64,000 nucleotides of DNA from Rhizobium sp. BK251. GTDB taxonomy: Bacteria; Pseudomonadota; Alphaproteobacteria; Rhizobiales; Rhizobiaceae. Below, one piece after another: positions 24,872-33,252 of this stretch. Location: contig NZ_SLUQ01000008.1 of assembly GCF_004345245.1 (NCBI RefSeq), positions 248,001-312,000 of the forward strand, read 5' to 3'. The notes beneath the pieces were generated by a model. It was not told the origin of the DNA. It worked only from the letters and a program-made list of their open reading frames with translations, and did no database searches. The position numbers and the translations under genes were made by a program. The first letter of the stretch is position 1. Each line of letters starts with the position of its first letter.

Positions 24872-26518
24872 TCAGGCTTGAGGCGGCGCGTCGTTTGGGC
24901 TCGAACTCTCGTCATCCTTCGCGGCGCAGGGTGAGAGTTCGGCATTGGGCCAGTCGTCGTAGAACATCGGACCGTCGAGGTTGAAAAGCTGCTGGCCCTG
25001 CCACGCGCCGACCTCGTGACCCAGTGCCGGTATGGCTTGCTTGCGCCCATCCGGCAGATTGATGTCGAACGCGATGGCCGGGACGGCGGCGGTGAGCTTC
25101 AAGCCTTCGGGTTTCCCGAGGATGGTGGAGCGGAATGGAACGGCGTCGCCGGTTGCGTCCGGACCTATCGGATAGCCTGCCCCCTGCAGCGCATCCGGGA
25201 AGTACTTGTGGTCGATCAGGTCGCCGTCGAAATGGATATCGAGTTCCCGCCACAATTTGGTGAAGTGCAGGTCCTCGATCGATTGTTCGTCTTGGCCCGC
25301 CGGCGGTTCGACCTGCCAGCCAGCTCCGAAGGGGGCCGAAGCCTGAGGCGTCGATTGAGCCTCGGCGCCGTAATAGCCGATCGCATTGTTCAGATGGTGA
25401 AATTGCGAAAAGCGATACCGCTTGCTGATGGGGCCCCTCAGCATCCAGGAATTGTTGAAAACATAGTGCGGGCCGACTGCCTCATGCTTCTTCGGAAACT
25501 TGAAAAGCTGGCCGAAGTTCCTGTCGTCCTTGTCCGGGCCTGGTCTATGGAGATTCCATCCGAGATTGCCGTAGACATAGAAAAAGCCCGATCTCTTCAT
25601 TTCGAGGGAGTAGGGCATGTAGCAGTCGACGAACCTGTTGCGGCGTACCGTCCAGTTCCAGGCATAGTCTTCGGCTTCGATGGCATTGTCGCGGATGCGA
25701 ACGAACCAGTTCTCTTCGATGACAATGTTGCGACAGAAGTCTTCGACGATGGAATCGGGGGCATCGTTGAAAAAATGAATGCCATTGAAGGCGTCGAGGA
25801 TGATGTTGCGCCTCAGGATGACATAGCCGGCGATCGTCCATGCGCGGAAGAAGTCGCCATCGAAGGCGCGCGCGTCCTTCTCGATATCGACGCGACTTTC
25901 GGTATCTTCGAGATTGCCGTGAACGCTTCCCCAAAACGTCTTATGCCAGAGGCGGCAATCATCCGGATCAAGGTCGGCACGCACGCACCCGTTCTTGCGA
26001 ATTGAGGCAAGGTCCTCCTCTCCATGGGACTTGAGATCCTGAATCCAGTCGCAGTCCTCGATCAACAGGTGGCGGGTGTAGGGGCCGACAGCGCCGATGG
26101 CGATGGTGCTGCCGCGGATGTGCAGCTTGCGTAGGGTGATGTGCTGGCACCTGTCGAGATAGATCGCGGTCGGCCAGCAGCCATCGAACCAAAGGTCTTC
26201 GATGACGACCCACTGGCAATTCCGCAGAATGAGCGCGGCGTTGTCGGCCAGGTAGTAAATGCCGGGAAACCGGCCGTTCGCCTCCTGGACGGCGGACAGC
26301 CGGTTCGCGGTTTCGCGGTAGTTTTCATAGGTCTGGGCTGGGCCGATACGTGCGCCTTCGCCGCGGATGACGATCGGCTCCTTCTGCGTGCCGCTGACGG
26401 ACGCGACGACAATAGGTGTCCGGTATTAGCCGTGTTCCAGCGTCAGCCTTAGCCCCGGCATCAGGCTTCGGATGTCGGCATAGATCCGGTCAGGATTCGT
26501 GTGCAGGCAGGTCGGCAT
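24872..26518 (-). pseudogene. Right-handed parallel beta-helix protein, interrupted by in-frame TAA
   Basis: One continuous frame of 549 codons encodes a beta-helix protein, with repeated short strands such as ALILRNCQWVVIEDLWFDGC, HITLRKLHIRGSTIAIGAVG and YVILRRNIILDAFNGIHFF, typical of pectate-lyase-like folds. Codon 31 is TAA (26426-26428), between LMPGLRLTLEHG and YRTPIVVASVSGTQKEP; the two sides read through as one typical first-coil GxYR sequence. The ATG at 26518 overlaps the end of the AraC gene by about 29 bp. After the TAA there is no ATG or GTG start for over 150 codons, only TTG codons without a ribosome-binding site, so a shorter intact protein is unlikely. No signal peptide is seen. 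A sequencing error or an unusual start cannot be excluded. Confidence 0.72.
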
Positions 26519-27515
26519 GGCCGCCTCGCTTGTTTCTGGAGGCGGTGCGGGACTGCAGCGGAGCAACCGTCTTACGGAATTCGCCGGGCGCCATCCCATA
26601 GGCTTCGCTGAAGCGCCGGTAGAAGGTCGAGAGATTGTTGAAGCCGCAGGAAATCGCAACGTCCAGCGTCGAGCGCTCCGGGCAGCCAAGCAGCATCTCC
26701 TTCGCCTTGGCAAGGCGGATCGTCGCGGTTCTGGCGGCCACTCCCTCGCCGGTTCCAGCAAATGCGAGATGCAGGGAGCGGATCGAGACCCCGAGATGGG
26801 CGGCTACCACCTCGGCGCTGAGGCGCGGATCATCAAAATGCGACGCGATGAATTGCTCTGCCGTAAGGCGCCGCGCTTCCACGAGCGAGACCTGTAGATC
26901 GTCATGCTCCTCCGGATTGAGGCCATGCGCCATCAACGCGGCATGCGCCAGGGTCTTCAGCGCGGCCTCGGCGGCGGTCGGGCTCGGATTGCGCAAGGCG
27001 ACACATGCCCTGAAACAGGCGACCAACAGGCCATAGAGCTCGTCCTGCGGCTGGACAAGCACCGGCCGCATAAAGGACGCGTCGCCGATGAAGGGGGTGA
27101 AGTAGCTGCGGGGGATATAGGCGCAGGTGGTCAGCGCCGAATTGGTGAAGGTAACGGTCTGCGGCGCATCGAGATCGATCAGCAGGAAATCGCCGGGCTC
27201 GGTGTTTGGAAAGGGACTCTGATAATCGAAGGTCTGTTCGTAGCTTCCCCGGTGCAGCAGCGCGAGAAGGATGGTTCCAGCCGGGCGCCTGGATATTTCC
27301 GGTGAGGCCCGCCGCAACTGCACGGCGTTTGCATGGAGCCTGGTTATGAACGCGTCGCCCAGCATCCGACCGGAAAAGCGGGCACGAAAATCGCTGTGCT
27401 GGAGGCTTGCCCGCGAGAAGTGAATGAGCGGTAGCGGCGACCGCTCAACGATATCGTTCAGATATTGCGTGCGCTTCGATGGCGGAACGAACTCAGTATC
27501 AATGACATGAACCAT
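26490..27515 (-). CDS. AraC-family transcriptional regulator
   Basis: 341 residues. The N-terminal 200 or so residues resemble the AraC-binding-like sensor domain found in regulators such as FeaR (RRPAGTILLALLHRGSYEQT, GDFLLIDLDAPQTVTF). The C-terminal pair of helix-turn-helix motifs is clear: LSAEVVAAHLGVSIRSLHLAF and TLDVAISCGFNNLSTFYRRF, followed by the family ending YGMAPGEFRK. It lies just upstream of, and slightly overlaps, the broken beta-helix gene, which may be its former target. The effector is unknown. Confidence 0.88.
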   Translation of the reverse strand: MVHVIDTEFVPPSKRTQYLNDIVERSPLPLIHFSRASLQHSDFRARFSGRMLGDAFITRLHANAVQLRRASPEISRRPAGTILLALLHRGSYEQTFDYQSPFPNTEPGDFLLIDLDAPQTVTFTNSALTTCAYIPRSYFTPFIGDASFMRPVLVQPQDELYGLLVACFRACVALRNPSPTAAEAALKTLAHAALMAHGLNPEEHDDLQVSLVEARRLTAEQFIASHFDDPRLSAEVVAAHLGVSIRSLHLAFAGTGEGVAARTATIRLAKAKEMLLGCPERSTLDVAISCGFNNLSTFYRRFSEAYGMAPGEFRKTVAPLQSRTASRNKRGGHADLPAHES

Positions 27516-27670
27516 GTGCTGCCCTCGGCATTCATGTGCATGTGAACTGAAAGTTGTGTCTGTCCATGAGGAAAAGCAGCAAGCGCGCCCTGCGCGCTCC
27601 GTCGCTACACCAAACGATTGCGCAACCGGAGCGGCAATGCAATAGCCGGAGGGACTATTTTTTAGAGTAT

Positions 27671-27770
27671 CGTAATATATTACGGTGCGCCGGGAAGGCC
27701 TCGGGCTCCTGGGACTTCCCGGCGAAGGATTTCCGAGGTCACGGCCCTCCGAGCCGGAGGGCCATGACCT
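27671..27770. repeat. Double-palindrome intergenic element (RIME-like)
   Basis: About 100 bp made of a 14-bp AT-rich palindrome (CGTAATATATTACG, 27671-27684), a hairpin with perfect 10-bp arms (27688-27697 with 27715-27724) and a second hairpin with 15-bp arms and one mismatch (27737-27751 with 27755-27769). Two large adjacent palindromes in about 100 bp recall the RIME elements of rhizobial intergenic regions, but I cannot confirm the match. It lies just after the methyltransferase gene and may also act as its terminator. Confidence 0.45.
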
Positions 27771-27797
27771 TGTTCCTGCGTCGAACGGCGTCTTTCG

Positions 27798-28643
27798 TCA
27801 GGACTTCGTCACAACGACTTCCAGGTAGTCGCCGGGAACCACCATCGTGCCATCCTTGGCGCGATTGAAGCGGTCGATGAGGGCGAGGAAGTCGCGTTCG
27901 AGTTCGGCCTGCTTCGGCTCGGGCAGGGCCGCAAACGCCTTGTGGACGGGTCCGTACCAGGTGCGGAACACTTCAAGCCAGTGCGCCGGCGAGCGATAGC
28001 GGAAGTTGAAGACACGCGGCCTGACGGCAATCGTGCCGCTCTTGCCGAACATCTCGTCCAGTCTCTGCTGTGTGCCCCAAAGCGCCGGAGACCTTGTGCC
28101 GGGCATCGGGGGAATGTGCTGGCCGATGACCTTGAACACCTGGCCGATGAAGCCTTCAGGCGTCCAGTTCGCCATGCCGATCTTGCCGCCGCGGCGGCAG
28201 ACGCGCAGCATTTCGCTTGCAGCGGTGTCCTGGTCGGGCGTGAACATGACCCCGAATGTCGAGACGACCGCATCGAAGCTTCCGTCGGCAAAGGGCAGGG
28301 CCTCGGCGTCGGCAAGCTGGAAGTTGACCGCCAAACCGTCTGCAATCGCCCGCTGCCTGCCGCGTTCCAGAAGTTCGGACACATAGTCGGTCGAGGTCAC
28401 GTCGGCCCAGCGCCGCGCAGCGGCAAGCGTCGCGTTGCCGTTGCCGGCTGCGACATCGAGTACCTTCTGGCCTCCGCGCATGTCGAGCGCTTCGCACAGG
28501 TTCTCGCCGACGATCTGCAGCCGCGCGCCTATCACCGAATAATCGCCGGATGCCCAGGCGATCTGCTGACGCGACTTGAGTGCGGTGAGGTCGGCCGTCG
28601 GGGACGCTGCGGCCTGCCGCGACGCGCCAAGAGTAGTCTGCAT
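27798..28643 (-). CDS. Class I SAM-dependent methyltransferase
   Basis: 281 residues from the ATG at 28643, chosen because GAGGAGG lies 6 bp upstream. Motif I is KVLDVAAGNGNATLAAA near residue 60, the acidic end of beta-2 is in VTSTDYVSELLERGR, motif II is near ADAEALPFADGSFDAVVSTFG, and IGMANWTPEGFIGQVF is the post-III region. These place it with UbiE/Methyltransf_11 or 25-type small-molecule methyltransferases; the acceptor is unknown. It lies downstream of an HxlR regulator gene and shares an upstream sequence with it, which suggests HxlR control. Confidence 0.88.
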   Translation of the reverse strand: MQTTLGASRQAAASPTADLTALKSRQQIAWASGDYSVIGARLQIVGENLCEALDMRGGQKVLDVAAGNGNATLAAARRWADVTSTDYVSELLERGRQRAIADGLAVNFQLADAEALPFADGSFDAVVSTFGVMFTPDQDTAASEMLRVCRRGGKIGMANWTPEGFIGQVFKVIGQHIPPMPGTRSPALWGTQQRLDEMFGKSGTIAVRPRVFNFRYRSPAHWLEVFRTWYGPVHKAFAALPEPKQAELERDFLALIDRFNRAKDGTMVVPGDYLEVVVTKS

Positions 28644-28798
28644 GATATCCTCCTCGTTGCCAGGCAGACGCGGCTTGATGCCCTGACGTTCGCATGGTTC
28701 GTACGATAGCTTGATGGGTTTCATCGGAGCGGCCGGCTGTCGTAGTCGCCCTTGGACCGCTCGTGTCAGGATGTTGCCTCTATCTCGCGACGGAGCCT

Positions 28799-28825
28799 AG
28801 TGTAGGAAATGTACCGGGCCGGTAC
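28799..28825 (-). promoter_or_regulatory. Putative HxlR operator, site 1 (methyltransferase promoter)
   Basis: AGTGTAG, two bases, then AATGTACCGG, running into a 15-bp palindrome GTACCGGGCCGGTAC at 28811-28825. Read on the minus strand, TACACT could serve as a -10 box with the palindrome in the spacer. The same block occurs upstream of the hxlR gene. Confidence 0.55.
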
Positions 28826-28856
28826 AGATTATGGAGTGCTTCGGAGCTTTCGGCTT

Positions 28857-29540
28857 TCAGGCGGCCGCGTAGGAACTCCGAACCATCCAGTTCTCGATGC
28901 TGGAGGCGAGCGTTGTATCGCCGATCAGGGAAATCCTCTCATGTGCGAGCTCCGCCTCGAAGGTTGAGAATCCCATCCAGGCGGAGGTCATGGCCTTGAG
29001 ATCAGCCGTGACGAATAGGTCGACGTCGTAGCCGGGATCGGTGAGGCAGAGATCGACCGGCGTGCCGGGCTTGGCAAGCAGCCAGTAGTTCCTCTCGTCC
29101 CGAGGCAACTCGGGATAGGTGAACTTGATGACGTTGCGCCGTCGCCCCGGAAGAGCATTCACGTCGATCTTCCGGCGCATGTTCCACATCAGGATGCGTG
29201 CGTCGAGCCTCTCCAGGGTCACGTCGGTATCGATGTTGCGGTGCGCCCATTTGCCGAGGGCGTGGACGATGGGCTCCAGTTCGTTGGCCATATTCGTCGT
29301 GCGGTAGGCAATCTCACCGGTCGCCGTGTTCTCGACGCGGATGATCAGGCCGTTCGCTTCCATTTCCCGCAGGCGCTTGACGAGCAATGTCGGCGACATG
29401 CCGGGCACGCCGCGGCGAATCTCGTTGAAGCGGGAGGAGCCGGACCACATTTCGCAAAGGATGAGCAGCGTCCAGCGAGGCTCGAGCATCTCGCACGCCT
29501 TGGAAACCGGACAAAACTGGTTGTATCCACCATTCGTCAT
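28857..29540 (-). CDS. HxlR-family winged-helix regulator with C-terminal extension
   Basis: 227 residues, about twice the size of a minimal HxlR. The N-terminal 100 residues form the HxlR fold: CPVSKACEMLEPRWTLLILC, then RFNEIRRGVPGMSPTLLVKR as the recognition helix region and LREMEANGLIIRVENT as the wing. The HxlR-type N-terminal Cys is present, so thiol or electrophile sensing is possible. Residues 120-227 form an extra domain that resembles an SCP2-like sterol-carrier or ligand-binding module (DLCLTDPGYDVDLFVTADLKA). Its own promoter carries a copy of the putative operator, which suggests autoregulation. Confidence 0.85.
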   Translation of the reverse strand: MTNGGYNQFCPVSKACEMLEPRWTLLILCEMWSGSSRFNEIRRGVPGMSPTLLVKRLREMEANGLIIRVENTATGEIAYRTTNMANELEPIVHALGKWAHRNIDTDVTLERLDARILMWNMRRKIDVNALPGRRRNVIKFTYPELPRDERNYWLLAKPGTPVDLCLTDPGYDVDLFVTADLKAMTSAWMGFSTFEAELAHERISLIGDTTLASSIENWMVRSSYAAA

Positions 29541-29589
29541 CGGGTCGCCCTCCAGTGCGCCAATATTAGCAATGCGCGTCGATGCGTCC

Positions 29590-29612
29590 AGTGTAGATAA
29601 TGTACCGGCCCC
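29590..29612 (-). promoter_or_regulatory. Putative HxlR operator, site 2 (hxlR promoter)
   Basis: Matches site 1 at 20 of 23 positions (AGTGTAG, two bases, AATGTACCGG) in the same orientation relative to its gene, 50 bp upstream of the hxlR start. It keeps one palindrome arm (GTACCGG) but not the second. Confidence 0.55.
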
Positions 29613-29670
29613 TGGCCGCAGGAACCAATTGCGGCGAAAAAATGGCCTTTCGATCTGGATATCCCACCGA

Positions 29671-29686
29671 TGTCAGCTAAATGACA
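29671..29686. promoter_or_regulatory. Inverted repeat upstream of tctCBA
   Basis: TGTCA-GCTAAA-TGACA, an interrupted palindrome about 170 bp before the tctC start and 130 bp before hxlR. It could be an operator for the transporter operon; its binding protein is unknown. Confidence 0.35.
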
Positions 29687-29852
29687 GCTTGTTGTGGTGA
29701 CTTTGGCTACTTCCTCTCCGTGGAGGCGGAGAGTTGAAGCTTGGGAGGATCTCCGTTCGTCATTCGAGGGCCATTGCGTCCGTCGGCGGCTGTGCCTCCC
29801 GATTCCGAAGAACAACAGGCGGCCTGCTCAGCCGCCACACGGAGGACACATC

Positions 29853-30797
29853 GTGAAGCACACTTTCCTTGCAACCATTTTCGCGGCTGCCATCGCGCTG
29901 CCGGCCTATGCGGCTGACTATACGATCATCGCACCGGCCGCGCCCGGCGGTGGCTGGGACCAGACGGCGCGTTCGCTGCAGTCATCCCTTCAGCAGGAGG
30001 GCATTTCCAGCAGCGTTCAGGTCCAGAACGTTCCCGGCGCCGGCGGCACCATCGGCCTCGCCCAGTTCAGCAGCCAGAGCGCCGGCAATCCGAACGCGCT
30101 CATCGTCGGCGGCTACGTCATGGTCGGTGCGATCCTGACCAACAAGTCGCCGGTCACGCTCGCCAACGTCACGCCGATCGCCCGTCTCACCGGCGAATAT
30201 GAAGCTGTCGTCGTGCCTGCCTCGTCCGATATCCAGACGATGGCAGACCTCGTCGCCAAGCTGAAAGCCGATCCGGGTGCGGTCTCCTGGGGCGGCGGCT
30301 CTGCAGGCGGCACGGACCATATCACCGCCGGCCTGATCGCCAAGGCTTCGGGTGTCGACCCGACCAAGATCAACTATGTCGCCTTCTCGGGCGGCGGCGA
30401 GGCGCTTGCTGCCATCCTCGGCGGCCAGGTCACGGCCGGCGTTTCGAGCTACAGCGAGTTCGAATCGCAGGTAAAGGCCGGCACGCTGCGTCTTCTCGCC
30501 GTTTCGAGCGACGAGCGGATCGAGGGTATCGACGCGCCGACGCTGAAGGAAGCGGGTACGGATGTCTCGATCCAGAACTGGCGCATGGTCGCTGCCGCAC
30601 CGGGTCTTTCCGATGAGGAAGTCGCCGCGATCGCCGCCGATTTCGACAAGCTGCACCAGTCCGCCTCCTGGCAGGAAACGCTGAAGACCAAGGGCTGGGC
30701 AGACACCTACCTCTCCGGCGACGAGTTCAAGGCTCAGCTCGAGAAGGATGTCTCTGCGACCCAGGGCATCCTCAAAGAGATCGGGCTCGTTCAATGA
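29853..30797 (+). CDS. tctC: Tripartite tricarboxylate transporter, substrate-binding protein TctC
   Basis: Periplasmic Bug-type receptor. The GTG at 29853 is chosen because GGAGG precedes it and because it gives the signal peptide MKHTFLATIFAAAIALPAYA directly before ADYTIIAPAAPGGGWDQTAR, the conserved N-terminus of TctC. The mature protein has the family ligand loops NVPGAGGTIGLAQF and VSWGGGSAGGTDHI. At 314 residues it is of normal length. Its stop overlaps the tctB start by 4 bp. Binds a tri- or dicarboxylate such as citrate in known members; the exact ligand is not readable. Confidence 0.92.
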   Translation: MKHTFLATIFAAAIALPAYAADYTIIAPAAPGGGWDQTARSLQSSLQQEGISSSVQVQNVPGAGGTIGLAQFSSQSAGNPNALIVGGYVMVGAILTNKSPVTLANVTPIARLTGEYEAVVVPASSDIQTMADLVAKLKADPGAVSWGGGSAGGTDHITAGLIAKASGVDPTKINYVAFSGGGEALAAILGGQVTAGVSSYSEFESQVKAGTLRLLAVSSDERIEGIDAPTLKEAGTDVSIQNWRMVAAAPGLSDEEVAAIAADFDKLHQSASWQETLKTKGWADTYLSGDEFKAQLEKDVSATQGILKEIGLVQ

Positions 30798-31285
30798 GCG
30801 AGGGCGGAACCCCTTTCGCAACGAAGCGCCGTCCTGATTGGGCGGCGCTGGTCATTGCCGTCTTTCTGTTCGTGGTTGCCGTGGTCATCTTCTGGGATGC
30901 CTCGCACCTCCGCACGATTGCGCAATATGACCGCATCGGCCCGACGACGGTGCCGATGGTTGTGGCCGCCGGTCTTTTCGTCCTCGGCGTCTGGACTGTG
31001 TTCGAGGCCTGGAGGGGAGACTTTCCCGAGCGCGAACATCAGGAATTCGGACCCGTCCTGTGGGTGGTGGCCGGCCTTCTCGCGCAGATGGCACTCTTGC
31101 GTCTCGCGGGCTTCTCGATCGCAACCGGCGCTCTCTTCGCGCTGACGGCCTTCGGTTTTGGCAAACGCAAGCTTTGGATCTCGCTGCCGCTCGGCATCGT
31201 CCTGAGCTTCATCGTCTGGGCGATTTTCGCGCGGCTCCTGCAGCTGACGCTTCCGGCCGGGCCGCTTGAACACTTGTTCTTCTAG
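30794..31285 (+). CDS. tctB: Tripartite tricarboxylate transporter, small membrane subunit TctB
   Basis: 163 residues with four predicted transmembrane segments (ALVIAVFLFVVAVVIFWDAS, PMVVAAGLFVLGVWTVFEAW, then two in the C-terminal half), the usual TctB plan. It partners with TctA in the inner membrane for sodium-driven uptake. ATGA overlap with tctC and a 9-bp gap to tctA make a tight operon. Confidence 0.9.
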   Translation: MSEGGTPFATKRRPDWAALVIAVFLFVVAVVIFWDASHLRTIAQYDRIGPTTVPMVVAAGLFVLGVWTVFEAWRGDFPEREHQEFGPVLWVVAGLLAQMALLRLAGFSIATGALFALTAFGFGKRKLWISLPLGIVLSFIVWAIFARLLQLTLPAGPLEHLFF

Positions 31286-31294
31286 GACGCCAAG

Positions 31295-32812
31295 ATGAGC
31301 ACTTTCGAATTCCTGTTCCAGGGGCTCCTGGTCGCCATGCAGCCGATGAACCTGCTCTACGCACTCATCGGCGTGACTCTCGGAACGGCCGTGGGCGTGC
31401 TTCCGGGCATCGGTCCGGCGCTCACGGTGGCCCTGCTGCTGCCCGCCACCTACAAGCTCGACCCGGGTGGCTCCCTCATCATGTTTGCCGGCATCTACTA
31501 CGGCGGCATGTATGGCGGCTCGACGACCTCCATCCTTCTCAACACACCGGGCGAGAGTTCCTCGATCGTCACCGCGCTCGAGGGCAACAAGATGGCCCGT
31601 GCCGGGCGAGGTGGCCCAGCGCTCGCCACCGCAGCGATCGGCTCCTTCGTGGCCGGGCTGATCGCGACGCTCGGGCTTGCCTTCATCGCGCCCTATATCG
31701 TCAAGCTCGCGCTCGTCTTCGGCCCGCGCGAATACTTCGCGCTGATGGTGCTCGCCTTCATCACCGTTTCCTCCGCATTCGGCGATTCGGCGTTGCGAGG
31801 TCTCACCTCGCTTTTCATCGGCTTTGCGCTCGCCATGATCGGCATCGACCAGCAGACCGGGCAGGCGCGCCTTTCCTTCGGCATCCCCGATCTTCTGGAC
31901 GGCGTCGAAGTGACGACGCTTGCAGTCGCCATGTTTGCCATCGGCGAAACGCTTTATATCGCCGCGCAGGGCAGCCGCGCCCCGGACAAGGTCGAGGCGG
32001 TCAAGGGCTCGCTGTGGATGAACGCGCAGGATTGGGCTCGCTCCTGGAAGCCCTGGCTGCGCGGCACGCTGATCGGCTTTCCGATCGGCGCGATGCCGGC
32101 CGGCGGAGCGGAGATCGGGACCTTCCTTTCCTACGCGACGGAAAAGCGGCTCACCAAGTATCCGGATGAGTTCGGCAAGGGCGCGATCGAGGGCGTTGCG
32201 GGTCCGGAAGCGGCAAACAATGCTTCGGCGGCCGGCACGCTGGTGCCGCTCCTGACGCTCGGCCTGCCGACGACGGCGACCGCGGCAATCATGCTCGCCG
32301 GCTTCCAGCAGTACGGGCTGCAACCCGGTCCGCTGCTGTTTGCCACCAATCCGCAACTCGTCTGGGGTCTGATCGCCAGCCTGCTCATCGCCAATGCGAT
32401 GCTGCTGGTATTGAACCTGCCGATGATCGGTCTCTGGGTACGCCTGCTGACGATCCCGCGGCCGTGGCTCTATGCCGGCATCCTGCTCTTTGCGACGCTC
32501 GGCACGATCGGTGCCAACCCGTCGGTCTTCGAGCTCGGCATGCTGCTCGTCTTCGGCATCCTCGGCTTCATCATGCGCATCTTCGGCTATCCGATCGCGC
32601 CAGTGGTCGTGGGGCTTATCCTCGGCCCGCTTGCCGAACAGCAGCTGCGCCGGGCGCTCGCGATCAGCCAGGGTGATATCACGACGCTGGTCATGTCGCC
32701 GATCGCGGCGGGACTTCTGCTCGTCGCCGCGGCGGCCTTCATCATTCCACTCGTCCTGCGTGCACGCGGGCGCGGGCAGGTGCTTTCGCAACTGGCGGCG
32801 AACGAAGACTGA
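31295..32812 (+). CDS. tctA: Tripartite tricarboxylate transporter, large permease TctA
   Basis: 505 residues with about 11-12 transmembrane segments. The two inverted-repeat signature loops of TctA are seen: GVTLGTAVGVLPGIGPALT near the N-terminus and GFPIGAMPAGGAEIGTFLSY in the middle. Also typical are GIYYGGMYGGSTTSILLNTP and GVAGPEAANNASAAGTLVPL. It is the last gene of tctCBA and is followed by an intrinsic terminator. No tctDE regulator is adjacent; the nearest TctDE-like pair is at 18921-20977. Confidence 0.93.
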   Translation: MSTFEFLFQGLLVAMQPMNLLYALIGVTLGTAVGVLPGIGPALTVALLLPATYKLDPGGSLIMFAGIYYGGMYGGSTTSILLNTPGESSSIVTALEGNKMARAGRGGPALATAAIGSFVAGLIATLGLAFIAPYIVKLALVFGPREYFALMVLAFITVSSAFGDSALRGLTSLFIGFALAMIGIDQQTGQARLSFGIPDLLDGVEVTTLAVAMFAIGETLYIAAQGSRAPDKVEAVKGSLWMNAQDWARSWKPWLRGTLIGFPIGAMPAGGAEIGTFLSYATEKRLTKYPDEFGKGAIEGVAGPEAANNASAAGTLVPLLTLGLPTTATAAIMLAGFQQYGLQPGPLLFATNPQLVWGLIASLLIANAMLLVLNLPMIGLWVRLLTIPRPWLYAGILLFATLGTIGANPSVFELGMLLVFGILGFIMRIFGYPIAPVVVGLILGPLAEQQLRRALAISQGDITTLVMSPIAAGLLLVAAAAFIIPLVLRARGRGQVLSQLAANED

Positions 32813-32835
32813 CAAGAGCCAGAAACGACTGAAGG

Positions 32836-32874
32836 GAGGCCGGGCCGCAACAATATGCCCGGCCTCTTCTTTTT
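32836..32874 (+). terminator. Intrinsic terminator of tctCBA
   Basis: Perfect 10-bp GC-rich stem (GAGGCCGGGC with GCCCGGCCTC), 11-base loop, then TTCTTTTT. Confidence 0.9.
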
Positions 32875-32961
32875 GCATGGCTGAGCTGAATTCATGCGCA
32901 TTGCGGATTTGATGCGGCGCACCATATTTAAGCTGTTCGTAAAAAGCCAAGTGAGAAGAAA

Positions 32962-33129
32962 ATGTCCATCCGCAAGTCCATCCAGATTGGTCTCCTCGGT
33001 CGTGCGTTTGCCGTGATCGGTGCCGCCAATGCCGTCAGTGCAGCCGTCGAGGCGCATCGCCGCCCGCGCGCACGCGACCTGAACACGCTCGGGATCAACC
33101 CCGAAGCATTCGACCGCGTCGGCCAGTAA
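32962..33129 (+). CDS. Small basic protein, DUF1127-like
   Basis: 55 residues, starting MSIRKSIQIGLLGRAFAVIG, with a C-terminal half RARDLNTLGINPEAFDRVGQ that resembles the RxLxxLGI(D/N) tail of DUF1127 (YjiS-like) proteins, common and multicopy in rhizobia and linked elsewhere to RNA or phosphate metabolism. GAGAAG lies 4 bp upstream of the ATG, and an intrinsic terminator follows within 40 bp, so the gene is a monocistronic unit. Confidence 0.65.
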   Translation: MSIRKSIQIGLLGRAFAVIGAANAVSAAVEAHRRPRARDLNTLGINPEAFDRVGQ

Positions 33130-33164
33130 GCGCTAGCGCGCAAGGCAGACGCCCAAACGAAAGC

Positions 33165-33200
33165 AGCCCGCAACCTCTCGGTCGCGGGCTTTATTTTTTT
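33165..33200 (+). terminator. Intrinsic terminator after small DUF1127-like gene
   Basis: AGCCCGC and GCGGGCT arms with a 12-base loop, followed by a run of Ts (TTATTTTTTT). Confidence 0.85.
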
Positions 33201-33252
33201 CTATCATCTCGTGAGGAGGCCGCGCCTAAAGAGCGCGGCCTTGCTGTCTCGA

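Larger units (their letters stand above)
29541..29852. promoter_or_regulatory. 312-bp divergent control region, hxlR / tctC
   Basis: No gene. It contains the second HxlR-type site (29590-29612), an inverted repeat TGTCA-N6-TGACA (29671-29686), a CTCTCCG/CGGAGAG hairpin at 29714-29733 and the GGAGG ribosome-binding site of tctC at 29841. Confidence 0.6.

Noticed and set aside
24474..24881. 135-codon plus-strand frame in the gap upstream of the EamA gene
   Set aside because: No domain, no ribosome-binding site, and composition like a shadow frame.
26426..26518. Programmed stop-codon readthrough in the beta-helix gene
   Set aside because: No recognised readthrough context or recoding signal was seen; a nonsense mutation is simpler.
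30791..32950. Long open frame (719 codons) antisense to tctBA
   Set aside because: Composition is extreme in Arg, Glu, Asp and Gln; it lies exactly opposite certain transporter genes.
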